Positions 19,723 through 31,019 of a stretch of DNA of 64,000 bases are shown piece by piece. Origin of the DNA: Hoeflea sp. (GTDB lineage Bacteria; Pseudomonadota; Alphaproteobacteria; Rhizobiales; Rhizobiaceae); contig NZ_NVXQ01000002.1 in assembly GCF_002733955.1 (NCBI RefSeq), positions 62,001-126,000 of the forward strand, read 5' to 3'. Under the pieces are notes generated by a model. It did no database searches. It saw only the letters and a program-made list of their open reading frames with translations, and had not been told where the DNA came from. The number at the start of each line of letters is the position of its first letter. The stretch's first letter is position 1. A program made the position numbers and the translations under genes.

Positions 19723-21180
19723 ATGATGCAATCTTTCCGCTTCGCGTCCCATTTGCTGCAAAGATCCATCCCGGGCGTTGCCCTGATTGCTATGAGCTTG
19801 ATGTTTGCCGTCACAGCCGGTGTGGCACGGGCCCAGGACAGCGTCGAGCCGGCCGGTCCCACCATCGAGATCGGCGAGAGCGTCATCTCCGACAATGAAA
19901 TCCGCAGCCGCATCCAGACCATCTTCCGCGAGATCGAGGGGCTGAACCGGATCTTTGTGTCGGTCAGTTCCGGTGTCGTCACCTTGAGTGGCCAGGTCGA
20001 GGAAGCGCCGCTTGCCAAGAAGGCCGAGGATCTGGTCAGCCGTGTGGCGGGCGTGGTCGCCATCGAGAACCGGCTGACCGAGGAAACCGCCGTCTCCGAG
20101 CGGCTCAAGCCGGTCATCGGCCGCTTTGAAAGCCGGATGCAGCAGACCCTGGATTACCTGCCGCTGATCCTCGTCGCGGCTCTTGTCTGGCTGCTGATCG
20201 GCATGCTCGGCTGGTTCGTCACCACCCGCAAGCAGCCCTGGGAATGGCTCACGCCCAACGCCTTCATTGCCGATCTTTTGCGCCAGACCGTCTGGCTTGC
20301 CTTTGTCATGTTCGGCGCGCTGATGGCGCTCGATATTCTCGGCGCCACTGCCGTGCTCGGCACCATTCTGGGCGCGGTCGGCATCATCGGCCTGGCCATC
20401 GGTTTTGCCGTCAAGGACACGGTGGAAAACTACATCGCCTCGATCCTGCTTTCGATCCGGCAGCCGTTCCAGCCGCGCGATTTCATCGCGCTCGAGGGCA
20501 TGGAAGGCTTCGTCATCCGGCTCACCTCGCGCGCCACCATCCTGATGGACATCGACGGCAACCATATCCGCATCCCCAACGCCACGGTGTTCAAGGCCAA
20601 GATCGTCAACTATTCCCGCAATCCGGAGCGCCGTTTCTCCTTCGAACTCGGTGTTGACGCCGACAGCGTGCTGCACGAGGCGCTGGCGGTCTGCCATGAA
20701 ACGCTGGCCGGGCTGGATTTCGTGCTGCGTGATCCCGAACCCGGGGCCTGGATCGAAAAGGTCGGCGATTCCAACGTCCTGATCGGCGTGTCCGGCTGGA
20801 TCAACCAGACCGAGACCGACTTCATCAAGGCCCGTTCCGAGGCCATCCGCACGGTCAAGACCGCGCTCGAACAGGCAGGCTTCGCGCTGCCCGAACCGAT
20901 CTACCGGCTGCGTTTCGACAATGGCGTGCCGATGCCCTCCGCCGGGCAGCCGGAGACGGGTGCGAAACGCCCTGCAGATGAAAGAACCTCGGCAACGCTC
21001 AAACCGGTTCCGGCCCCGGACCCCAGCCACGCCAAAACCCCGCCACCGGAGCAGGTCACCGACACCGGTGTCGACGAGGCGGTTCTCCGCAAGGTCGACG
21101 ACGAACGCCAGCAGGAGCCGGGCGGCGACCTCCTGTCAGAGGATGGCAAGGACGAACTTGGAGAGAGACCGAAAGCCTAG
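19723..21180 (+). CDS. Mechanosensitive channel MscS with N-terminal BON domain
   Basis: The 485-residue protein begins with a Sec signal peptide (cleavage near residue 37, VARA-Q), followed by a BON lipid/peptidoglycan-binding domain (about 57-120). Three transmembrane helices follow (about 147-165, 188-205 and 210-232). The pore helix ILGAVGIIGLAIGFAVKDTVENYIAS leads into the MscS beta and alpha/beta domains. It should release solutes upon osmotic downshock. The C-terminal ~80 residues are a charged, proline-rich, probably disordered tail. ATG 19723 was chosen because the signal peptide begins there; ATG 19726 is an equal alternative. The periplasmic BON domain could sense the cell wall. 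Confidence 0.88.
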   Translation: MMQSFRFASHLLQRSIPGVALIAMSLMFAVTAGVARAQDSVEPAGPTIEIGESVISDNEIRSRIQTIFREIEGLNRIFVSVSSGVVTLSGQVEEAPLAKKAEDLVSRVAGVVAIENRLTEETAVSERLKPVIGRFESRMQQTLDYLPLILVAALVWLLIGMLGWFVTTRKQPWEWLTPNAFIADLLRQTVWLAFVMFGALMALDILGATAVLGTILGAVGIIGLAIGFAVKDTVENYIASILLSIRQPFQPRDFIALEGMEGFVIRLTSRATILMDIDGNHIRIPNATVFKAKIVNYSRNPERRFSFELGVDADSVLHEALAVCHETLAGLDFVLRDPEPGAWIEKVGDSNVLIGVSGWINQTETDFIKARSEAIRTVKTALEQAGFALPEPIYRLRFDNGVPMPSAGQPETGAKRPADERTSATLKPVPAPDPSHAKTPPPEQVTDTGVDEAVLRKVDDERQQEPGGDLLSEDGKDELGERPKA

Positions 21181-21466
21181 GCTTTGCGAGGATGAAAGAC
21201 GTGCTGGCGCTGCCAGGTCGGTCACGGCAGAGAATGGAACGGCCAGCGTGTCCTCGCGGCAGCTGCGTGACGTCAATCTACAGCCCGACCCCGTTCTATG
21301 AATAACGGCAGTCGCGTTCCGAGGCGCTTGTGGCAGATCAGAGACGCGGCGTCCAGAGTGGTGACGCAGAGGGCAGGGGCGAGCTCTCTCTTCTTGTGGG
21401 AGAGTGTGGGGAGATCCCGGACGCTGAGGTTGCCTCCCGCCGGCGTCATCCTTCACCCCCTCCGTC

Positions 21467-21494
21467 GTCATCCTCGGGCTTGACCCGAGGATCC
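21467..21494 (+). repeat. Palindromic intergenic repeat, copy A
   Basis: The 28-base unit contains the core CTCGGGCTTGACCCGAG flanked by GTCATC and GATCC and can fold into a hairpin. Copy C at 21940 is identical in the unit and copy B at 21823 is inverted with one change. Such units are scattered between genes in many Hyphomicrobiales; in RNA they may form stable hairpins. Confidence 0.8.
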
Positions 21495-21533
21495 AAAACC
21501 AGACCTCCCCAACCCTAGTCACCACAACTCATA

Positions 21534-21801
21534 TTACAAATCCCGCCAATCCGGATTGAAGCGCTCGACCAGTTCGATCTTCCATTTGCGATACCAGCGC
21601 TTGAGCGACTTCTCCCGCTGGATTGCATCGGCAATATCAAAGTGCTCCTCATACCAGACCAGTTGCCTGCAACCATATTTCGAAGCAAAGCCCGGTGTCG
21701 CCGCTTCCCTGTGTTCAAATCCGTCGCTCAAGATCGGACGTCACGCCGATGTAGAGCGTGCCGTGCTTGTGGTTGGTGACGATGTAGACATATCCCGTCA
21801 T
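21534..21801 (-). pseudogene. GIY-YIG endonuclease-like gene broken by a frameshift
   Basis: From an ATG at 21801 the minus strand reads MTGYVYIVTNHKHGTLYIGV and continues TSDLERRI before hitting TGA. In a different frame the protein continues GFEHREAATPGFASKYGCRQ and ends FNPDWRDL at 21534. Together these make a complete small single-domain GIY-YIG protein (UPF0213-like, about 89 residues) split by loss of two bases, or gain of one, near 21715-21720. The GIY-YIG-type YVYI...LYIG motif is in the first part, so neither fragment is a full enzyme. Either the gene decayed or there is an assembly error. Palindromic repeats lie on both sides. Confidence 0.8.
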
Positions 21802-21822
21802 GCGGGAAAATTGCTTGGTTCT

Positions 21823-21850
21823 GGATCCTCGGATCAAGCCCGAGGATGAC
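21823..21850 (-). repeat. Palindromic intergenic repeat, copy B (inverted)
   Basis: This is the reverse complement of copies A and C with one mismatch in the arm (CTCGGATCAAGCCCGAG), so the hairpin is slightly weakened. It lies 22 bases upstream of the broken GIY-YIG start codon, on the opposite side of that gene from copy A, in inverted orientation. Confidence 0.78.
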
Positions 21851-21939
21851 GAAATTCGTGAGATCTACTTTCCATTTCATCCCCACCCATGTCATCATCC
21901 GCCCCCTCCGTCGTCAACGTCGGCCACATTCTCTCCGTC

Positions 21940-21967
21940 GTCATCCTCGGGCTTGACCCGAGGATCC
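21940..21967 (+). repeat. Palindromic intergenic repeat, copy C
   Basis: The 28-base unit is identical to copy A, and the match extends several bases on both sides (CTCCGTC before and CAAA after), so the duplicated segment is longer than the hairpin itself. It is 90 bases from the inverted copy B. Confidence 0.8.
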
Positions 21968-22209
21968 AAATCCAAGCCTTTCCAAATCCGGACCCCTGAC
22001 TTGACCTCACACCCCGGCGAACACCTCGCGCGGGTGCGCCAAATGCTGCGCGCCGTCCACTCTCTCCCGTCGGCACGCCACCCCGCGCTCTTGCCGCGAA
22101 ACTGCAAATTTGAGACACTCTATCCGCGTGGCGCCCCGGCCTGGCCAGCATCGTATTGCTGGTGCCTGTGGCCGCAGCCGGACAACCGGCGCCCCGGGAG
22201 GATCAGACA

Positions 22210-22620
22210 ATGAAGATCAGATCTCGCCTCATCACCGGTCTTGCCGCCTTGACATCGGTACTGGCCATCGCCGGTCCCGCCCATGCCACGGTGTCGATTT
22301 CCTGTGCCGACATGAAGTTTGATTCCAGCATCGATATCGTGCTGGGGGCCGGCCCGGTGCCGAACGTGTTTTCGGTGACCATGTCCGTGGGCGGCCGTGA
22401 ATTCAGCACCGAACCAGGCCTGCCCGGCGAACCGGTGAGCGTCGCCCAGGCCTTCGATGATGGCGAGCTCTTCCGCATCGATCTGGTTGACGATCAGGCC
22501 ACCCGGCGCGTCGCCGCCATCCGCCTGCTGCGCGCCGAGCACGACACCATGCCGCTGCAACTGGGGTTCTTGCAGATCGAGGACGAGCCGCCGATCGGCA
22601 TCTCCTGCGAAGGGCCTTGA
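22210..22620 (+). CDS. Small exported protein of unknown function
   Basis: The 136-residue product starts with a clear Sec signal peptide (MKIRSRLITGLAALTSVLAI, cleavage near AHA-T, about residue 26). The mature part is about 110 residues, acidic, with two cysteines (SISCADMKF and the C-terminal GISCEGP) that could form a disulfide. The beta-rich periodicity suggests a small periplasmic beta-sandwich. A GGGAGGA ribosome site supports ATG 22210. I do not recognise the family. It converges on the DD-peptidase gene, 69 bases away. Confidence 0.68.
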   Translation: MKIRSRLITGLAALTSVLAIAGPAHATVSISCADMKFDSSIDIVLGAGPVPNVFSVTMSVGGREFSTEPGLPGEPVSVAQAFDDGELFRIDLVDDQATRRVAAIRLLRAEHDTMPLQLGFLQIEDEPPIGISCEGP

Positions 22621-22689
22621 GGGCCGGGGACAGGCAAAAGCATCGAACCGGCTCGAACCTATGCAGGGTCTAAACCGTTGGGATAAAGC

Positions 22690-23559
22690 CTATTTCGCCT
22701 TCTTCACATAGGCCGATATCAGCTGAGCCATGCGGGCGTTGCGGATGGCCGAGGTGTTCTCGCCCATCACCACGCCGACCACGGATTTGCCCTGGTGGCG
22801 GACCGAGGTCGCCAGGTTGAAGCCCGAGGCGCGGGTGTAGCCGGTCTTCAGCCCGTCTGCGCCCGGGATCATGTCCAGCGCCTTGTTGTGGCCCTTGATG
22901 GTGCGGCCGGCCACGGTGACTTCCTTCTGCCGGAAGTAGCCGTAGTAATGCGGGAATGTGCGCCTGAGCGCGATCGACAGGATCGCCATGTCGGTGGCCG
23001 TCGTCACCTGATCGCGGTCGGGCAGGCCCGAGGCGTTCTTGAACACCGTCCGCTTCATCCCCAGAGTCCGTGCCTTTGCGGTCATCATCTGGGCAAAGCG
23101 CGCTTCCGAGCCGCCACCGAGAAACTCGGCGACTGCGGTTGCCACGTCATTGGCGGACTTGACCACCAGAACCCGGATCGCGGTGTCGACCGGGATCGAT
23201 TGCCCCGGCTTCAGCCCCAGCTTGGACGGCGGCCGCGCTGCGGCATTCTTTGAAATCGGGATCAGATCGTTGCTGCTGACCCGGCCCTCGTCCATCGCCT
23301 CGAACAGCATGTAGAGCGTCATCATCTTGGTCAGCGAGGCGGGGTAGCGCAGTTCGTTGACATTGGCGCCATAGAGCATCTTGCCGGTCTTGGTGTCGAC
23401 AACGATGGCCGCGTATTTCTCGGTCGTCGGCGCAATCGGCGCCACCGCGTCCTCGATCGATCCGCCCGAGGAAGCGCAGCCGGAGACTGCGGCAGCCACG
23501 AACATCGATATCAGCAAAATACGGCATTGGCGCCACGCGCCAGCAAACAGCCCGGTCAA
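22690..23559 (-). CDS. D-alanyl-D-alanine carboxypeptidase-family lipoprotein
   Basis: This is a penicillin-binding serine peptidase of the DacA (PBP5/6, S11) type that trims peptidoglycan side chains in the periplasm. All three motifs are present: SLTK, SAN and KTGYTRASG. The N-terminus has a lipobox (AVSGC, Cys about residue 28), so it is probably a lipid-anchored enzyme. This is unusual, since family members often use a C-terminal amphipathic anchor. That C-terminal region is short here. The chosen start is a TTG at 23559, supported by a GGGAGCG ribosome site; starting at the next ATG would truncate the signal peptide. It is divergent from the VOC gene. Confidence 0.85.
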   Translation of the reverse strand: MTGLFAGAWRQCRILLISMFVAAAVSGCASSGGSIEDAVAPIAPTTEKYAAIVVDTKTGKMLYGANVNELRYPASLTKMMTLYMLFEAMDEGRVSSNDLIPISKNAAARPPSKLGLKPGQSIPVDTAIRVLVVKSANDVATAVAEFLGGGSEARFAQMMTAKARTLGMKRTVFKNASGLPDRDQVTTATDMAILSIALRRTFPHYYGYFRQKEVTVAGRTIKGHNKALDMIPGADGLKTGYTRASGFNLATSVRHQGKSVVGVVMGENTSAIRNARMAQLISAYVKKAK

Positions 23560-23722
23560 AACTCGCTCCCGTTCACAACCCGTAAATGATTACCGTCTGG
23601 GCGCGATTCCCGCAAGGGTGGCGGCTTTCAGCCATCGGATCGCTCGGAAGCCGCCATTGCCGCGGTTGCACCCGATCCGGGCTTGCTGATATGGGGAGGG
23701 CCCAAACGGAGCAAGACTTTTC

Positions 23723-24616
23723 ATGGCATCACCGCGATCCAAACGTCCCCTCGATCATCTTGTGTTGCCGGTCGAGGATCTCGACATTGCGCGCGCCCGT
23801 CATTCCGCCCTCGGTTTTACCGTTGCCGCCGATGCGCGCCATCCTTTCGGAACCGAGAACGCCTGCGTGTTCTTCGCCGACGGCACCTATCTCGAACCGC
23901 TCGGCATCGCCCAGCGCGAAGACTGTGAAGCGGCTGCGCGAAAAGGCAATGTCTTTGTCGCCCGTGACCAGGCTTACCGCTTTCGTAGAAGCGACAACGG
24001 GTTCTCCGCCCTCGTGGTCGGTTCGACTGATGGGGATGCCGATCACGCCCGCTTCGTCGAGCTCGGCATGTCGGGCGGCGAAATGCTGGAATTCTCCCGC
24101 CCCATGAAGATGCCAGACGGCTCGGAGGTCACGGCCAGTTTCAAGCTGGCCTTCGCCGCTGACCTGCGCACGCCGGATTTCTTCGGCTTCGCCGTCGAAC
24201 GCATCAACGTGCCGGCCGCCGATCGCTCGGTGCTGACCACACACGCAAACGGCGTCACGGGCATTTCCGAAGTCATCCTGTCCGAGCCCAATCCGACCGA
24301 TTTTCAGTACTTCATTCAGGAGCTTGCCTGCAACCGCGAGGTCGACGCCAACTCCTTCGGCATGTCGATCGAGCTCGATGGCGCCACCATCACGGTCTAC
24401 AACAAGGCCGGGCTGGAAACCCATTTGGGCGTCTCCGATCCGTCGCGCGAGCGTGGCCTTTCCGGCCGTGCCGTGGTCTACCAGGTCGCCGATCTTGCAG
24501 CCGTTGCAGCCCTGCTGCTGAAAAATGATGTCACCGCGCGCCAGGTTGGCGGACGCCTGGTTGTTGATCCGGCGCCGGGCCAGGGCGCCTATTACTGTTT
24601 TGAGGAAATCCGATGA
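23723..24616 (+). CDS. VOC/glyoxalase-like domain protein
   Basis: The 297-residue protein begins with a VOC signature ([25 protein letters not shown]) and has a second similar module after residue 150. Together these resemble the Glyoxalase_3-type two-module metalloproteins. Metal ligands would be His12 and Glu residues such as the one in GTYLEPLG. The reaction cannot be predicted; family members include dioxygenases and lyases. Its stop overlaps the kdsA start by ATGA, so the two genes are co-translated, a linkage with no clear biochemical reason. Confidence 0.78.
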   Translation: MASPRSKRPLDHLVLPVEDLDIARARHSALGFTVAADARHPFGTENACVFFADGTYLEPLGIAQREDCEAAARKGNVFVARDQAYRFRRSDNGFSALVVGSTDGDADHARFVELGMSGGEMLEFSRPMKMPDGSEVTASFKLAFAADLRTPDFFGFAVERINVPAADRSVLTTHANGVTGISEVILSEPNPTDFQYFIQELACNREVDANSFGMSIELDGATITVYNKAGLETHLGVSDPSRERGLSGRAVVYQVADLAAVAALLLKNDVTARQVGGRLVVDPAPGQGAYYCFEEIR

Positions 24617-25446
24617 GCGCTCCCAACGCCGCCGTCACCGCAGGCAACGTCACTTTCGGCAACCATCTGCCGCTCACGCTGATCGCCGGTCCGTGCCAGA
24701 TGGAAAGCCGCGAACACGCCTTCGAGACTGCCGGCAGCCTCAAGGAGATCTGCGGCAAGCTCGGCATCGGGCTGGTCTACAAATCCTCCTTCGACAAGGC
24801 CAACCGTACCTCGCTGTCGGGCAAGCGCGGCCTGGGCCTCGACAAGGCAATGGGCGTGTTTGCCGATATCAAGGCCGAGTTCGGCCTTCCGGTGATCACC
24901 GATGTCCATACCGAAGCCCAGTGCGCCGAAGTGGCAGAAGTGGTTGATATCCTTCAGATCCCGGCCTTTCTCTGCCGCCAGACCGATCTTCTGGTCGCCG
25001 CCGCCAACACCGGCAAGGTGATCAACGTCAAGAAGGGCCAGTTCCTCGCGCCCTGGGACATGAAAAACGTGCTCGCCAAGGTGACCGATAGTGGCAATTC
25101 CAACGTGCTGCTGACCGAGCGCGGCGCTTCCTTCGGCTACAACACGCTCGTCTCTGACATGCGCTCGCTGCCGATCATGGCCGGGTTTGGCGCGCCGGTC
25201 GTGTTCGACGCCACCCATTCGGTGCAGCAGCCCGGCGGGCAGGGCGGTTCTTCGGGCGGCCAGCGCGAATTTGTCGAGACCCTGTCGCGCGCAGCCGTCG
25301 CGGTCGGCGTTGCCGCGCTGTTCATCGAGACCCACGAGGATCCCGACAACGCCCCCTCCGACGGCCCCAACATGGTGCCGCTTACCGAGATGCCGCGCCT
25401 GCTCGAAACCCTGATGGCGTTTGACGCCGTCGCCAAAAGGGCCTGA
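24613..25446 (+). CDS. kdsA: 3-deoxy-8-phosphooctulonate (KDO-8-P) synthase
   Basis: KdsA condenses arabinose 5-phosphate with phosphoenolpyruvate to give KDO-8-phosphate, the precursor of the lipopolysaccharide inner core. The 277-residue barrel has [36 protein letters not shown] and [12 protein letters not shown], all diagnostic. It is coupled to the upstream VOC gene by an ATGA overlap. In many rhizobia kdsA lies close to eno and pyrG, as here. A bidirectional hairpin terminator follows. Confidence 0.97.
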   Translation: MSAPNAAVTAGNVTFGNHLPLTLIAGPCQMESREHAFETAGSLKEICGKLGIGLVYKSSFDKANRTSLSGKRGLGLDKAMGVFADIKAEFGLPVITDVHTEAQCAEVAEVVDILQIPAFLCRQTDLLVAAANTGKVINVKKGQFLAPWDMKNVLAKVTDSGNSNVLLTERGASFGYNTLVSDMRSLPIMAGFGAPVVFDATHSVQQPGGQGGSSGGQREFVETLSRAAVAVGVAALFIETHEDPDNAPSDGPNMVPLTEMPRLLETLMAFDAVAKRA

Positions 25447-25478
25447 GCCTCAAACGGCCCGTTCGCGGCCTTCCAGAC

Positions 25479-25516
25479 AAAAAGGGCCGCCGGTTCATCC
25501 CCGGCGGCCTTTTTCA
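25479..25516. terminator. Bidirectional intrinsic terminator between kdsA and the chemoreceptor gene
   Basis: The inverted repeat GGCCGCCGG / CCGGCGGCC has an A-run on its left and a T-run on its right. It can therefore end transcription of kdsA on the plus strand and of the chemoreceptor (stop at 25540) on the minus strand. Confidence 0.85.
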
Positions 25517-25539
25517 TTCTACCATGTGGATTTGGTCTA

Positions 25540-27474
25540 TCAGAACTCGCTCCAGCTTTCCTCCTTGCGGGCGGTCGCCGCACCACCGCCCATTCCGAAG
25601 GCCGAAGCGACCTTGCCGGCCAGCGCGCGCGCGGGCGACTGGGCAGGCTTTGAGGATGAGTTGGCTGCGACAGGTGCAGCATGTGGCGCGTTGCTCTTGG
25701 TGGTAAAGCGGCGCACCAGGCCTTCGAGCTTGACGGCTTCGCCCGACAGTCCTTGCGTGGCGGCGTTGGTTTCCTCCACCATCGCTGCGTTCTGCTGGGT
25801 GACCTGGTCCATCTGGTTGATCGCCGAGTTGATTTCGGTCAGCGCCGTCGACTGTTCACGCGCGCCGGTGACGATAGACTGGATCAAATCGTTGATCTTG
25901 CCGACCTGGCCTTCGATCTCGCCGAGCGAAGTGCCGGTGTCATTGACCAGCGACACGCCGGCGCCGACATGGGTCGAGGAGGTTTCGATCAGCGTCTTGA
26001 TCTCCTTGGCCGCATTGGCAGAGCGCTGTGCCAGTTCGCGCACTTCCTGCGCCACCACGGCAAAGCCCTTGCCGGCTTCTCCGGCGCGCGCCGCCTCGAC
26101 GCCGGCATTCAGCGCAAGCAGGTTGGTCTGAAACGCGATGTCGTCGATCACCGAGATGATCTGGCTGATCTGCTTGGAGGATTCCTCGATCTTTTCCATC
26201 GCCGAGATCGCATTCTTGACCACGGTGCCGGATTTCTCCGCGCCCGATTTGGTGGCGCCAACCATGTCGCTGGCTTCCTCGGCACGCCGCGAAGAGCTTT
26301 TCACCGTCGAGGTGATCTCGTCGAGCGCCGCTGCGGTCTCTTCCAGCGAGGCCGCCTGCTGCTCGGTGCGCTTGGACAGGTCGTCCGATGCGGAGCCGAT
26401 TTCCGAAGACGCGAGCCGGACCGCATCGGTTGTGGCGGAAATGTCTTCCATGGTCTCGCTGAGCGATCCCACGGCGGCATTGAACTCGGTGCGCAGCTTC
26501 TCGTAAGCCGGTGCGAAGGTCGCATTGATGCGGTAGCCGAGGTTGCCCGAAGACAGGTTCTCGAGACCGGTGGTCAGCGCCTCGATGACACGCACGCGCT
26601 CGGCATCTTCTTCGGCCTGGCGCTCCGCGGCTTCCTGCTCGAGACGCTTGATCTCGGCCTGTTCGCTTTCAGACTGTCTGCGGGCCGCCTTGCGGTCCAT
26701 CTCGCCTTGCCGGAAATAGGCAACCGATTGGGCCATCTCGCCGATTTCGTCGTCGCGCTGAACATAGGGAACGTCGTTGGAATAGTCTCCCGCGGCAAGC
26801 ATGCCCATATAGTCCTTCATCGAGGTGAGCGGGACAATGGCTCTCTGGCGGAACAAGAACAGCCCGCCGATGAACAAGAGGATGGAGAGAATGCTCGCAC
26901 CCATCGAGATTTTCGAAAACAGGGCGTCTTCGGTACTGGCCAGCGTTTCGGCGGCGTCCCGGTACGCCAGAGCCGAAACGGCAAGCTCGTTGACAGAGGC
27001 TTCCTTGTCGTGGAAGGCGGTGTAGAGCTCGCCCAGTGCAACTTCGCCCGCAGCCATGTCGCCTGCGCTCACGGCCGGGAGGAACCGGTTGTCCATGATC
27101 TGCCAGAACGCGTCCCCCTTGACCAGGACCTCGTTCTCAAGTGGACGCAGAAGCTCGGCGTCCAGGTCCGACCTCAGCCAATCGCTCTTTCGTGCATCAT
27201 AGGCCTTGTGCAAGGCTTCGATCTTGCCGATGTTCTTCTCGCTGATGCTCGGATGGACCATGATCTCGTTGGCCAGCATGTAGGGTTCAACGGCGTAAAG
27301 GGCATTGGGCACGATGTCTGCGACCAGGTCCTTGCCCAGCGCAATGTCGTGATAGACGATGCCGTTTACCTTGAGCTCTTCGAAGATGTATTTCTTGAGG
27401 GCCATCGAGCCAATAAGCCCGACTGAAACCACGATGCCGAAAACTATCAGGCTGCGTCCAATATTGAGTTTCAT
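25540..27474 (-). CDS. Methyl-accepting chemotaxis protein
   Basis: The 644-residue receptor has TM1 (about 8-26), a ~160-residue periplasmic helical sensor domain, TM2 (about 190-208), a HAMP linker, a second HAMP-like segment around residues 300-350 and a long signalling coiled coil. The hairpin tip [20 protein letters not shown] is fully conserved, so it can dock CheA and CheW. The C-terminus ESWSEF resembles the W-x-x-F pentapeptide that tethers CheR/CheB methylation enzymes. I chose ATG 27474 ([13 protein letters not shown]) because the first helix begins there and GGAA lies eight bases before it. The ligand is unknown. Confidence 0.9.
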   Translation of the reverse strand: MKLNIGRSLIVFGIVVSVGLIGSMALKKYIFEELKVNGIVYHDIALGKDLVADIVPNALYAVEPYMLANEIMVHPSISEKNIGKIEALHKAYDARKSDWLRSDLDAELLRPLENEVLVKGDAFWQIMDNRFLPAVSAGDMAAGEVALGELYTAFHDKEASVNELAVSALAYRDAAETLASTEDALFSKISMGASILSILLFIGGLFLFRQRAIVPLTSMKDYMGMLAAGDYSNDVPYVQRDDEIGEMAQSVAYFRQGEMDRKAARRQSESEQAEIKRLEQEAAERQAEEDAERVRVIEALTTGLENLSSGNLGYRINATFAPAYEKLRTEFNAAVGSLSETMEDISATTDAVRLASSEIGSASDDLSKRTEQQAASLEETAAALDEITSTVKSSSRRAEEASDMVGATKSGAEKSGTVVKNAISAMEKIEESSKQISQIISVIDDIAFQTNLLALNAGVEAARAGEAGKGFAVVAQEVRELAQRSANAAKEIKTLIETSSTHVGAGVSLVNDTGTSLGEIEGQVGKINDLIQSIVTGAREQSTALTEINSAINQMDQVTQQNAAMVEETNAATQGLSGEAVKLEGLVRRFTTKSNAPHAAPVAANSSSKPAQSPARALAGKVASAFGMGGGAATARKEESWSEF

Positions 27475-29352
<1,878 letters not shown>

Positions 29353-29394
29353 CCCACCTCGCGCCTTGTCTGGCGCAGGTTGCCAACCACCGAG

Positions 29395-29423
29395 AGCCCG
29401 CGCGCAAGCGCGGGCTTTTGTTT
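29395..29423 (+). terminator. Intrinsic terminator after eno
   Basis: A perfect nine-base stem (AGCCCGCGC with GCGCGGGCT) around a GCAA tetraloop is followed by TTTTGTTT. It lies 43 bases after the eno stop and isolates eno from ftsB and the pdh genes. Confidence 0.88.
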
Positions 29424-29511
29424 GCAGTGCAGCAAGTTGTACTTTCGGCTAACGCTATATTAAGCCTGTTCTGGCAGACTGGTCCCTTCGCAGGGGTAAG
29501 GCGTTTTTCGA

Positions 29512-29820
29512 ATGCGGACACAGTTTAGGAAAAAGCGATTCTGGAGCCGTTGGGTTGTCCCGGTGCTGTCGGTCGCTTGTTTCACATATTTCGGCTTCCA
29601 TTCGTGGTCCGGGGCTTATGGTTTGAATTCAGCCGAAGCCCTGGAATTGCGTCGCGTCGAATTGTCGGCGCAGCTTGCAACCTTGCAAGAACGCAGGCAA
29701 CATCTTGAGCGCAAGGTGATGCTGTTGAGCGATGGTGCGGTTGAGGCGGACATGCTTGATGAGCGGGCGCGGTTTTTGTTGAACGTCGCCCGCGAGGATG
29801 AGGTTGTGTATTTCAACTGA
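29512..29820 (+). CDS. ftsB: Septum formation initiator FtsB/DivIC family
   Basis: The 102-residue bitopic membrane protein has a basic N-terminus, one transmembrane helix (about 15-33) and a periplasmic coiled coil (about 39-80: LELRRVELSAQLATLQERRQ). This layout is diagnostic of FtsB, which joins FtsL and FtsQ in the divisome. The YGLNSAEALELRR junction after the helix is typical of alphaproteobacterial members. It occupies its usual place between eno and pdhA. The 147-base gap to pdhA may hold the pdh promoter. Confidence 0.88.
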   Translation: MRTQFRKKRFWSRWVVPVLSVACFTYFGFHSWSGAYGLNSAEALELRRVELSAQLATLQERRQHLERKVMLLSDGAVEADMLDERARFLLNVAREDEVVYFN

Positions 29821-29967
29821 TATCGTCGGTTAACCTGAATGCAGTTAACTGTACAATTTCTTAACAAAAACAGCTTTGTAGAGTGAATGCCAGCTATGCG
29901 TTTATGCGCTTGCTGATCCCTTCTTATTTCCCTATGGTCAACTCACGAGACCTAATGGGAGGATGAG

Positions 29968-31005
29968 ATGGCTACACGCAAAAGCGCCACCGCCGCATCC
30001 CGCAAAAAACCGGCTGAAAAGAGCGGGTTGAACGGCGGGATCACCGAATTCGACAAGGCTACCGAGCTGGAAGCCTACCGCGAGATGCTTCTCATCCGCC
30101 GATTCGAAGAGAAAGCCGGCCAGCTTTACGGCATGGGCTTCATTGGCGGTTTCTGTCACCTTTATATCGGCCAGGAGGCTGTCGTCGTCGGTATGCAGAT
30201 GGCGCTGAAGGACGGCGATCAGGTCATTACCGGATACCGTGACCACGGCCATATGCTGGCCACCGGCATGGAAGCGCGCGGCGTGATGGCCGAGCTCACC
30301 GGCCGCAAGGACGGATATTCGCATGGCAAGGGCGGCTCCATGCACATGTTCTCCAAGGAAAAGAATTTCTACGGCGGCCATGGCATCGTCGGCGCCCAGG
30401 TGTCGCTCGGCACCGGTCTCGCCTTCGCCAACAAGTACCGCGGCAATGACAATGTCTCGCTCGCCTATTTCGGTGATGGCGCCGCCAACCAGGGCCAGGT
30501 CTACGAGAGCTTCAACATGGCCGCTCTGTGGAAGCTGCCGGTGATCTACATCGTCGAGAACAACCGTTACGCCATGGGCACTTCGACGGCGCGCTCCTCG
30601 GCTCAGTCGAACTTCTCGCTGCGCGGCAATTCCTTCGGCATTCCCGGCCATCAGGTCGACGGCATGGATGTGCGTGCCGTGCATGCCGCAGCCGTTGAGG
30701 CGGTTGCCCATTGCCGCTCCGGCAAGGGCCCGATCATCCTCGAAATGCTGACCTATCGCTATCGTGGTCACTCGATGTCCGACCCGGCCAAATACCGCTC
30801 CAAGGACGAAGTGCAGAAGATGCGCTCCGAGCATGATCCGATCGAACAAGTCAAGGCGCGGATCCTCGAGCTCAAGCATGCCAGCGAAGATGACCTCAAG
30901 GCCATCGACAAGAAGGTTCGGGATGTGGTGGCGGATTCGGCCGACTTCGCCCAGAACAATCCGGAGCCGGATGCATCCGAGCTCTACACCGACATTCTGC
31001 TGTAA
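29968..31005 (+). CDS. pdhA: Pyruvate dehydrogenase E1 component, alpha subunit
   Basis: PdhA forms the thiamine diphosphate site of the alpha2-beta2 E1 enzyme, which decarboxylates pyruvate. The 345-residue protein has [19 protein letters not shown] and the TPP/Mg2+ motif GDG...NN (GDGAANQG through ENN). The phosphorylation-loop-like segment [19 protein letters not shown] is also present. The first ~20 residues are a lysine/alanine-rich linker. A GGGAGG ribosome site precedes the ATG. It leads the pdhA-pdhB-orf-pdhC operon, with 14 bases before pdhB. Confidence 0.97.
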   Translation: MATRKSATAASRKKPAEKSGLNGGITEFDKATELEAYREMLLIRRFEEKAGQLYGMGFIGGFCHLYIGQEAVVVGMQMALKDGDQVITGYRDHGHMLATGMEARGVMAELTGRKDGYSHGKGGSMHMFSKEKNFYGGHGIVGAQVSLGTGLAFANKYRGNDNVSLAYFGDGAANQGQVYESFNMAALWKLPVIYIVENNRYAMGTSTARSSAQSNFSLRGNSFGIPGHQVDGMDVRAVHAAAVEAVAHCRSGKGPIILEMLTYRYRGHSMSDPAKYRSKDEVQKMRSEHDPIEQVKARILELKHASEDDLKAIDKKVRDVVADSADFAQNNPEPDASELYTDILL

Positions 31006-31019
31006 GGGGAGGGAACACC

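Larger units (their letters stand above)
21181..22209. other. 1-kb non-coding stretch with palindromic repeats and a broken gene
   Basis: Between the MscS gene and a small exported protein there is no intact gene. The stretch holds three copies of a 28-base palindromic repeat and a frameshifted GIY-YIG gene, each listed separately. Other short open frames look like chance frames. It is a typical landing zone for intergenic repeats. Confidence 0.6.
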
